Below are positions 22,301 to 34,300 of a DNA stretch of 64,000 nt, piece by piece. The stretch's first letter is position 1, and each line of letters starts with the position of its first letter. The DNA lies in NCBI GenBank assembly GCA_016802295.1, contig JAESIW010000090.1:401469-465468 (forward strand). Direction: 5' to 3'. Source of the stretch: Brachionus rotundiformis (Eukaryota > Rotifera > Eurotatoria > Ploima > Brachionidae). A program made the position numbers and the translations under genes. The notes beneath the pieces are model-generated. The model made no database searches. It was not told the DNA's origin and was given only the letters and a program-made list of their open reading frames with translations.

Positions 22301-25300
22301 GAAGAGGACAAGACGCTTTTGTTGGCCGAGGATGCTAATCAAACTCATACAATACGTGCCAATCAGAACTTTCGCATATCGGCTACCATGAATCCGTCGG
22401 GCGATTTTGGCAAAAAAGAGCTCTCACCGGCTCTCAGAAATCGTTTCACCGAAATATGGTGTCCCAAGCCAAGCAAGCACTCGACTGATTTTCAAATAAT
22501 TCTCCAACATAGTCTCAATATAGACAATCGTGCTGTCAAACAGTCGTGCATAAACATCATAGTCAAGTTTATGCACTGGCTGAGCGAGCAAACTTTTTTC
22601 AAATCGGCCTTGTCCTTTAGGGACCTAAATCAATGGATTAGTTTTATGAACAAAATGAATCACATGGATCCGTATAAGCTCATAGTTCATGCCGCTTGTC
22701 TCGTATTTGTCGATTCATTTAGCTCCGACTTGGACTATTCGAGACCTAGAGAACAATCAATTGATTACATTAACGCTCTGATCGAGGCCGAGAGAAGTCA
22801 ACAACCGTGTAAAACAGAGAGCTGTTTGGATGGAAGTGATTACCTAATCAGTGAAGCATCGAACACGAGGGACCAGGATATGAAAGAAGAGTCAAAGAGA
22901 GAGAGCTGTTTGGATGGAAGTGATTACGTAATCGATGAAACATCGAACACGAGGGACCACTCAAAGAGAGAGGGGTGTTTGGATGGAAGTGATTACGTAA
23001 TCGATGAAACATCTTTACGTGTAGTAGACAGCGGAGACAGGTTCGAGTGCGGAGATTTTGGTGTTGAAAAAGGCCCGTACGAATACAAGAACAAACATGT
23101 CTATGTTCTCGACTCGCAAACAACTGTGAACAATTTGCATAGAGTAATGCGCTGCATGGTAATGGACAGGCCTATAATGCTGGAAGGCTCGCCAGGAGTA
23201 GGCAAGACATCGCTAATCGAAGCACTAGGCCGACTGACCAACAACAAAGTGATAAGAATAAATTTGTCCGAGCAGACCGATTTGAACGAGTTGTTCGGTG
23301 CCGACTTGCCCGTGTCGGACTCGGACACCTGTTTTCAGCAAAAATTCCAATGGTTGGACGGACCATTTCTGCTAGCGCTTAAAAAAGGCCACTGGATCAT
23401 ACTGGACGAAATAAACTTGGCCTCACAGTCGGTCTTGGAAGGTCTTAACTCGTGTTTGGATCATAGGAGCGAAATATTCATAGCCGAATTGAACCGAACT
23501 TTTACAATAGACAAACAGCGGACAAAAATATTCGCTTGTCAAAATCCGTATTCACAAGGCGGCGGACGCAAGGGCTTGCCAAAGTCATTTTTGAACCGCT
23601 TTGCCAAGGTATACATTGACAAAATGACTCACGATGACTTGTTGCGCATATCGCAAACCATTTATCCCATCGAGCGTGACCTCTTGTCCAAAATGATCCA
23701 ATTTAACACTTTGATAAACAACGAAGTGTGCATTGCCAAACAATGGGGCACACTCGGCTCTCCGTGGGAGTTCAATTTGCGCGATTTGTTCCGCTGGTGC
23801 GACCTGCTCATGCACTCGAACTCGACCGATCCGTCCCACTATGTCCACTTGATATACGCCAATCGATTCAGAGACCCAAACGACAGACAAATGGTCTACC
23901 AAAAATTCAACTCAATATTCGGCACACACGCCTACACACAACACTCACAATTGGTCCGACTTTGCCAAACTCATGTTCAAATTGGTCAAAGTTTTGCCAA
24001 TATTGACCACAACACAGACAATCATGCTCATCGGCACATAGACCAAAAATTTGTCTTCACACACACAAACCTCAACTACTTGGAATCAATACTCAAGTGT
24101 GTCGAAATGAATTGGATGGTTGTGCTTGTGGGCCGATCGTCCACTGGCAAAACAACTCTCATTCGCCTGCTGGCAAGCATGTTGGGAAAAAATTTGGTCG
24201 AATTTTCGGTCAATAGCGCAACGGACACGAGCGACCTGCTCGGCGGCTACGAGAAAATAAAACACTTTAGACACAACTTGGCTCGTCTCAGGTCGCGAAT
24301 AATCAACGAGTACCGTAAGCGCATCCTAGTCGACCTTGACCTCTTGCCAGGCTATCTAAAATTTGTCTTCAGTACCAAAGTGGTCAGCGAGCTGGACGAA
24401 CAGGACCTGGACCAAATGAAGCAGGTGTGTGAAGTGTTTAGAGAGGCGGCCGTCGCTCTTGGCATGAGTGGCGGCGACGAGCTCGCCCTACTCGACAAGC
24501 TGGCCCACTACGAAAAAATGAAGTTCGAATGGGTCGACTCGGCGCTGGTCAAATCGATCGAAAACGGCGACTGGGTGCTCATCGACAATGCCAATTTTTG
24601 TCCGCCGTCTGTTCTCGACCGGCTAAATCCGCTGCTCGAAAAGAACGGCCGCTTGCAAATAAACGAAAAGGGCATACAAAGCAACGGTCAATTGGCCGAG
24701 ATCCAACAGCATGAAAACTTTCGCCTATTCTTGTCCATGAACGAACAATTTGGCGAATTGTCGCGTCCCATGCGAAACAGAGCCTGTGAGATCTATTTGA
24801 ACGAGCTCGATGTGACCAAAAATCTCGAGGACATGCACATCATTTTGGCCAATGTGTTTCCAATGGATAGATATTTCTATTCCAATGAGACAAAATTTGT
24901 TCATTTGTTCAAAGTGTACAAATTGGCCTATGACTACTGGCTGTTGGACAAACAGGACACCGAGGCTTGTTTTGTCAAGAGTTTTGTAGAGAACGGTTTG
25001 GCCAGAAGCGAGTGTTTGCCATTGCCGCCAATGCCCAAATTTTATGCCAACTTGAACAAAATAAAGTGCTCCAATTTGTACGCGTTTATGTTCAACTATT
25101 CGCTAATGGCAACGTTTAACCAACTGGTCAATGCTCAAAATATAGAGTCACGTGACTTGAGCCTGAATTGTGTCCACGAGTATCACCAGCATGTGCTAAA
25201 AGTGTCCAATTACATGAAAGTAATGCTGAGCAATGTGCCGTTTGGAGCGGTGAGCCAAGTGGTATGTTATCTTGAGGCTAGATTGACTAGTCCAGCGTTG

Positions 25301-28300
25301 GTGCAGTTTTTTAGGGGCATACTTAGCAGCGAGTACACGAAAAAGTACGTGGCTTGTATTGGAGAGCTCGGTCGGCAGGTTCGAATGGACCTGAGCGCCG
25401 AGACTTTTGATCTAGAGACAAATGTCTATCTGTGTCAAAGAGTGGCCTCGTTGGCCCAATTTTCACATTGTCAAAGCATGTCCAGAATGTGGTCTATTTA
25501 CGTTCATTTGGAACTGGTCAAATTTCGCATTCAATCGCTCTACACTATTCAAAATGATTCCATACACTTTCTGATCGACAAGTCGTCCGAGTTGTCTCAT
25601 TGTAAGTATTTGCTGCTAATTGGGCAATTGGTGGACCTGTTTTGTGAATGTGTTGCCGGATGGGACTCGGCCGTCAGCCAACTAAGTCCGACAATCGAGC
25701 TGTGTACTTTACTTATGGAAAAGTTTTATCTCATTTTGGTCAGCCGTCACGACCAGCTTTTGACTATTTCTTACCTAAAGTACTACTGGAACTTGATCAC
25801 AAACAGTTTGGCTCCATTGGATCAGCTAAACAAGTAAGTGCTTGGTTTTGTTTGCTTACTAGTTGATAAAAGTGTTGGACGCTCTGAGTGCCAACACAGT
25901 TGTAAGCGTATTTGTTTTATTTAACACTAGAAGACCCGGCGGGTTTTTTAGACCCATTTTTTAAATTTCAAATCTCAATATCTTTTGAATGCAGAAACAG
26001 AATTTAATATTCAGTATTTTATTTTATAGATTTATGAAGACTTTATTGAATATCAAAAAAAAATGTTGCTATTCTATGATAGTTTTTTTAAAAATTAGTT
26101 TTTAAATTTTTGTTATTTTTTGGTCGGGCTTTCTAGTGTTAAACGATAATTTAGGAAGAGCGAGTTTGCAGGGCAGCTCAAGACCAGAGTTTTGTGAAAT
26201 TTGGTTCAATAGAACAGAAAAAAATGTTATAAATTCTTGTCCAACATTGTTGGTTGCACCTGTCAAAAATGCACCAAACTTAACCTTCAATGATAATCAG
26301 ACTTGTTTTTAAGTCACAGTTTTAAATCAAAGTCATGACTTGACTTAGAATTACTTTTTTTTTAAAGTCAAGTAAATTACTTAATTAGAAATTTGCAAAT
26401 AGATGATGAATTTTTGGCATATTGAAGCTTATGATCAAATTAAAATGACCATGCTCAAAAATTATTTGGAATTTTTTAATTGAAAAATTTAATGCAGAGA
26501 TAGATTTTTATGTGTAACAAAACATGTTAAACCATAACCTTGCAGACATATGTAACCGGTTTATAATAAAACAATGTTTAATCTTTAAAAGCTTTAGTTA
26601 AATAAATGAACGTTCTGAAGTTCTAAGAATCGAATTCTTATTTATACCTAAATGGTCATGTTATTACTACGAGCCTTTAACTAAGTCAAGATGTGAGCTG
26701 AGTGGTAAATGTATTAGTCAGCATTTCGAAGCGTCTAACTTCTGAGATACATGACAAGTATAATTCTCACTTATCTTTGTGCATCAGTCAATAAGCTGAT
26801 GAATAAGTGATAATTCAAGGTAACACATAATATGCAGAATTTTTTCAAAATTTAAAAAACCTTAGTCTTTACATTTAAATCTGCATGAAAAACTAAAAAT
26901 TGATAAAAATATTTTCTAAAAAAGTCAAGTCATAAACTTTAAAATTAAGAAAATTTTAGGTCAATGACTTAAATTGACTTATGACTTGTGGCTTATAAAC
27001 AATTCTGATGATAGTGCTGCAAAAATGCTTTACTTAGTGTGTTATATCATGTTGCATTATACAGAGTTGCCGTATTTCTTCAAGTATAAGAAGGTCAGGT
27101 CATCAAAGTATTTCTTCTATTCGCAAATTTTTCATTCAAAAAAAGTGACTCAAATTTAATGATAATAAAATAAGCTACGGCAAGCAAGCTTGCGCAATTC
27201 AAGGAAATTTGCAGAAATAGAAGAACTTTAACTTTTCAAACTTTTTAGAATTACTTATTCTCTTCTATTTGGAGACAGGAAAAAGAATGTCTTATATAGG
27301 ACATGATTCATGAATTTTCTTTTAAGCAAGACACTTATTATGTAAATAAATAATTAAAATAAAGGATAATTTTACTAGGGTCTTGTCGTCTATGTGATCC
27401 TTGTCATCTTACTGGGCTTGTGATCTCTGCTAGTGAAAAAAATGAGCGATCACATTTTTGGTAAACTTTAAAAAAAAATAAAAAAATTCTGTGATCAATG
27501 TTTTATCTTTGTGATCAACAAAAAAAATTCAAACTAAATAAAATTGAAATAAATGATTTTTAGCTTTACGCAATTTAAGTCCTCTTTCATTTATAATTAA
27601 GGAGCCACACAAAAGATAAAGAAGAGCTTATAACATCAATATGTGGAAATATATATATTTTTTTAATATTATATCAATTATGTTTTGAAATTATTTTGTT
27701 CAAGACAAATTTTATTGATTTGATTTGTCTAAGCTCACTGGTCATTAGGAATAGATTGAAAAGATAGCATTAATTCTACTAAAAATTTAAAATAAAAATT
27801 TTATTCAAATATTTTTTATTTTTTTTAATCAAATAAATTAAGTTTTTGGTCAGCCCAATTTAAGTCAATAAGATGTCTATTTGAGCAAAATTTGACCTAT
27901 GACGATTCAGTGTACAAAATATTCTACTCTCTTTGGTCAAAGCAGAACAAACAGCACATACAATTATACAACGACAAAGCACTGACCACTCACTTGGACA
28001 CAATATCCCAATTTTTGACCAACAACTCGTTCAATTGCATAATGTCATGCCGCACATTCACCAAATCGCTCAACAGCTTGCTCTCGCTGCTCTCCAATCA
28101 GCCTCTGACAGCAACCATGTCACGTGATCAAATCGACACCCTACTCAAGTACATTAATGAATACAATTTTAAAAGTGTAGGCACAGACCTAAAACGGGAG
28201 CTAAACACTGTCCTAATCAAGTCCTATCCCCTAATGCTCAACCACTACTTGGACACTTTGATCGCCTTACAAAATACAGACGCCTACAAACAGCCAACTA

Positions 28301-31300
28301 CAACAGGCTACGCGTCTCTCGCCGAGCTCATACTCGACGACCATTTGTTCGACCTGAGCTCCAAATGCACATTCAAAAATCTCAATCTATTCAAGTCAAT
28401 CGAACACTTGCTCTCGGTTGACAATCTGGAGCCGGATTTAATCACCGGCTACAAGGCCCACTCGCTACAGCCTCTGAATCTATTGGCATTTGATTTTTTG
28501 AATTGGTTCATGCCCAAAATGCTGCTCAATTCAGAACAACAATTAGACTTGACCATGGACTTTTATGATCTCAAACTGAATCTCATACACACCATAGTCA
28601 ACTACATATGGTCAAATTACAACCAATTGTCCAACAAACGCACCACTAGTCAGCTAATAAATGAGCAATTGTTGGACAAGGCTCGTGGCGAGCTCGGCTT
28701 TGTGAGCAGCGCTGAAATCCAGGACTATTTGTACAAGCGTGGATTTGACAAGCGATTTTTGCTCAATTGTACCACGTCAGAACAAAATTTGCTCGTCTAT
28801 GGACTCTTTTACTTGATGCTGTACAGTCCAATGGAGCCGCTGGACCCCATTGAACACGATGCACTCATACAACGCAATCAACTAGCCATACAGCACACTA
28901 AACACCACCACCAGTACTTGCATGAAAAAAATTTGACATGTCGACTTAAAATTTGTCTTGAACAAGAACCTGTCTTGGACGACAAGGATCAGTTTATTGT
29001 TGATAGAGTGAACAAGCCGGCCTACTATTTGATCAAGAACGAAGTGGACAACTTTGTCAAACAGTTTATGTCATATGAACAAATGTGCACCAAGTTTGAT
29101 GTGGACAATTTGAACCATGACGAGTTCAGCACTTGGCTCAACTCGCTCGAAACTCTGATCAACAAGCTAAAGTCATACTACACTCATGCGGACATAATCA
29201 GCCGGCCGGTGCGCGGTCTCAGCCTCATATGGCACGCCATGAGCTCTGTCTACACGCGTAGCAAAGCGCGACCAAGTCTCCTGGTCCAAGAGCTGATCCA
29301 ATATCCAGTAATGAGCGATTACGCTCGCATAGCCGATCGGCTAAGCCAAGAACAGTCCGACCAAATGTGCCTGCTTGCTCTAATGAACTTGGTCAATGCA
29401 AAATCAATGGAGCCAGAGGTCAACACAGACCATCTATTGGTCAATCTATGCAATTACTTTAAGACAAAGTTTTTGGACTTCAAGCTGGCCAATGATCAAA
29501 TGGAACACGTGGACGCCTACAAATACAAACAATATGGTCAAGATAAAATCCAACAAGAGCTTGATGACCAAGAGTATGAGAAAATGTTTGTCAACTATGA
29601 GCACTCGTTTGCCGAATTTATCCAATTGACCAATGTGTTAGAAGACAGTGGACACAAGGGCCAAGAGCCGGACAACAATCAACAACAACAACAGCACAAG
29701 CAAAAGCAAATAGATCTGTTTGTCAGTGTGTACGAGCTGATTTGCCAAGTTTACGAGCCAAACTCGAACACTATGTGTCTGATGGACACATTCCACAAGT
29801 CGTACACACTGGCCACTAGTCTAATGCAACAGCAGGAGCAGCAGACAAACACAGTAATGGACAACACGGACAACAATAGCCTCTTGTCGCACATTATCTT
29901 CTCTACCTCAATAAATGGCAACAAGAAAACCGACCACATTGACCTGTACACCGATGGCAATGTTGAACAAGTGCTAGAGTTAAAGAATCGCCTGGACAAT
30001 TTGACCAGGCGAATAGATGGTGTGCTGGCCGTGTGGCCCAACAATCCTGTCCTAGTCGAATTGACCAGGATAGTGGCCAAGATAGAATCATTTAATTTAA
30101 ACGATGCCCTAATGAAGTATTTGACCGGCGTGGAGCTGTTGCTGAGTCGGGCGGACTCGTGGCAGCTCATAGCCAGTCGAGATGTGAGCCTGGAAGCCGA
30201 GCTAAAGCGGCTAAATGAGCTTGTGGTCGAGTGGCGCAAAATGGAGCTCAAACAATGGATGAATAGTTGTGAGCGCGAAATGGACAAGATAAGAAAACAA
30301 AATGGCTACATGTGGCTATTTAATGTGTACTCTACATGTCAGGAGTATTTGTGCAATGAGAATGAGGACCAGTGTGACAACAAACTGCTAGCCACTCTGT
30401 TCGAGTTTGTTGAATCGGCGCCAATAGGACAATTTTTTGTGCGCCTCGATTCAATTCGTTTGTGTCACATGATCTTGGGAAAAGTTGAAGGTCAAAAGGC
30501 GGCCCGATTGCACAACATTTTGTGGTCAGTGCACAACTTTTATGCATGTGTGTACGGCTCGGCGGTCAGACAAGCCATTGGCAGCAGCCGAGCGGCCATT
30601 GACAAAGAGCTGGCCGACTTTGTGGCCATATACAAGTGGCAGGAGACAAACTATTGGTCAATTAAGAACTCGGTGGCCAAGTCAAATCGCCACTTTGTTC
30701 GCACAATCAGAAAGTTCAGACAATTTCTCGACAGTCCAATCGACTGGTCCAAGTTGACACGCGAGCTCAAATTTGCTGAGCCCAACTCTTGGTCAATTCG
30801 ATTGCCGTCACTTTTTGGCAATCGAGTCGACCAATCAACATGTTCAGCTTATGCTCTTAAGATGGAGAAGTTTTGTGGCAAAATTTTGGGCAAAAAGTTC
30901 AAAAATGGCAAGTTTGGCAAATATTGTAGCAAATTTGTGAACAATGTTGGCCAACGGTTCCAAGACTTGGTACAAGAGACACACCAATTGAACAGTCAAT
31001 TGGCGTCGGATGGCAAAAAAAATGCTACCAAATATAAAAAAGAATTCAAGTATTTGAATCAGGAAAAGCTTAAGTTTGCGTCCGATTTGATCAAAAGGCT
31101 GAGCCAAATGGGCCTTTCGTACCGCAAGGGACAGATAATGGCCGACAAGTACGCCGCCATTGAGCAAGTAATACTCGGCCAAAAGACCCAGCTTGGCACT
31201 CATTTCGAGTTCTATTTGAGCACTAGGCTCTTTTTTGACTACAAGTCGGCCAAGCCGAGCCAACAAGCGGCCAACTTGCCATTCGACAAATTCAATGGCC

Positions 31301-34300
31301 TAGTCAACCATTTGTACTCGTTTGTGCACACACAGCGGCTCACACTGACCAAATTGAGCCTGCACAATAGTCAATTGAGCTCCATTAATGTCAAATTGAC
31401 CAATATTAGCCACCTGGCCAACAATTCGTTCACTCACAAGCCCCAAAACACCGAGGTCATGTATCTACAATTGAGCAGTGTGTACAGAAAAGTGAGAAAA
31501 TTACTCGTACAAATAGACTATTTTTATAAGAGTCTAGCTAATTTGGGAAAAAAAGAAAATGAGAATGGTACTGATGGTCAAATGATGATAGGCTCAATGG
31601 TGCACAAGTATCAAAGTGAAGTAAAATGTGCCGTTGATAATGCGCTCAAGTCAATACCGTCATCGACCTTCACCTCATCATATTCACCCGACACAACTTA
31701 CAACACTGTGCTAGCGCATAAGCTTGATTTTGTGTTGGCCAATGGGATCAGTGATTACGTAATCGATCGAGAGCCTCTCGATGCACTAGGTCCCTTGATC
31801 GAAAAACACTGTCAGCCGTTCTATGAACACTATGCTGAATGCATGTCTGAACTTGCTCGAGTGATTGATTCGATTCGACACGATCCAATCGAGGTGTCAG
31901 CATCGAGCCATAGCGACATCAACCCCTCCTCTATCGAGCTGTGCATGCATCGAACAAAGACCAAAATGCTCAAGATAGTCGAGCTATTTTACAAGAAGTA
32001 TTCCGATTACGTAATCAAAGAGCTCGAGAGCGATCAATTTTTCGCCACTGAATCAGTGCACAATTTTAACAGTGACGTAGAAGGCTTACAATTGGCCAAT
32101 GTAGTCAAGCAAGCGGATAAAGTTGTGGGATTGTTGTACGCCAATAGGAGTGGACTAAATGAGGATCACGTGAGCGAATTTGAGCGCGTGTTGGGTGTGT
32201 TTTGTCGGTTTGTGAACGCGTACGAGCAGTACATGTGTGAAACGCATGTGAAATGCTGTCAAATGCTGCAAGCGTTGATGAAGGTGTTTGACGAGTACAA
32301 GAAGGGTTTGTGTGTGCCCAAGGAGCTTGAGGAGAATGGCGACGAGGAGGAGGAGAGCGGCGAGAACGAGACCGACGGCAGAAAGTTCGAGACGGACGAT
32401 GCCGCAGGTCTGGGTGAAGGTCGCGGCTCCAAGGACGTCAGCGACCAAATCGAGACCGAAGACCAATTGGACGATGCCAAGAGCAAGGAGCAGCGCGAAC
32501 AAGAGCAAGAGCAGGAGACGGCCGACGAGCAGCAAGAAAATATCAAGGAAGAGGAGAAGGGCATCGAGATGTCGGACGATTTTGAGGCCAAAATGGACGA
32601 CGTCGACATGCAAGAGGACCAGGAGGACGACCAGCATGAAGATGAACAAGACGAGGCCGAGCTGGACGACCAGAAGGCCGACGTCGACAACCCCATGGAC
32701 TATTTGGACCAGCAGCTATGGGACAAAGAGGACTCGGACGAACAAGAGCAGCCAGAAGAGCCCGACATTGACCAGGACATCAATGCTGGCGAGAAAATAG
32801 ACGACATGTCTCAAACAATGGCCAAACAAGACGAGCTGCCAATGGTCGACAACGAGCAAAAAGAGTCCGATGAGTCGGACGAAACTGCCCCCAACGAACA
32901 CGACCTTGACAACCAACACAATCAAGATCAGGACTCTGACCACAATGACCATGACCAAACAATGGACCAGAGTGACGACGAGGGACCAAACGATCAACAG
33001 GATCAAGAAAACATAGACCAGGGTGAAAAAATGGACCAAGTGGAGGACATGTGTGAACAAGACCAAGTCGAGGAGGAAAAAACCGATGGTCAAAATGGCG
33101 AACAGGCCGAAGAGCAAGAAAAAGAAGGACAAGAAGATGACCAAAATGACCAAGAAGAGGCCAAGTCGGACGAGATAGTGAATGATAATAGGAAAAATTA
33201 CGGCTGTAATGACATGGCAACCAACAATGAGACAAACAAGTCAGAGATTAATTCGTTTAGTGTCAAGGACGATCAAGATGAGCCAATCAACGACGAACAA
33301 CAGCAAGAGCAGGAACAACTAGAAGAACAAGCAGATGCCAATAACGAAATGAGCTCGGGTCAAGGTCAAAACGAGCTGAGCCTAAACAAATCCAGCCAAT
33401 CAGAACAATCGACTAAACGAAATCGTTTGAGAGAAAAAAATGACAAACGAGTGGCCGACCAAGAGCAAAAACTCGACGTTGAGATCAAAAATTTGAACAT
33501 TATTGACATACAAGAGGATTGTAGTCCAAATGACAAAACAGACAATCAACAAGATGTGAACAAAGACAATCGAGCTGATTACAGACATTTGAATGAGGCT
33601 GACGAACAAGACGACCAAATGGACGAGAGAGCTTATGACGCGGCCACTGACCAACAGCGCAATGTGTCACATGAGAGGCCAAACGACCCCCCAATGGACC
33701 AAGAAGAAAGCAAGGATCAGCATTTAGATGGTAGAGACGAATTGCTCAAGGAAAAAAAAATCAAAATGACAGACGGCAAAGAAGAGATGAAAAAGGACGA
33801 GCAAAATTTGTCCAACAAGGAGAATGAAATGGTCGAGAACAAATTGGAAGCATGTGAGGAGAGTAATTATGTGCCAACTGTTAAAATAGAGCGGCCCAAT
33901 GAGTCGCTATTCGCGACACTAGCTCACAATTTGACCATTGGAACGGAGATTAGTCGCGAACGGGTCGAACAAGACTTGGCCATGTTCAGACAAGTGAGTG
34001 ATGAAGTGCTGGTGGACAAGGAGTCGATCAATTTGTGGCTAGAGTACGAGGCCATTACGCAGCAAATTAGCCGCGAGTTGTGCGAACAATTGAGATTGAT
34101 TTTAGAGCCGAGCATTTGTTCGAAATTGAAGGGAGACTATAAGACTGGCAAGCGGTTGAACATGAGACGAGTGGTCGAGTACATAGCCACTGAGTACAGA
34201 AAGGACAAGATTTGGTTGAGGCGAACCAAGCCGAATAAGCGCGACTATCAGGTGCTTTTGGCCGTGGACAACTCGTCTAGCATGAACGACAATCATTGCA

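Noticed and set aside
32155..33235. Several long frames opposite or shifted against the acidic domain of MDN1
   Set aside because: GAC/GAG/CAA-rich coding sequence leaves other frames open. The products are poly-Leu/Val, Ser-rich or Arg/Thr-rich strings with no recognisable protein.
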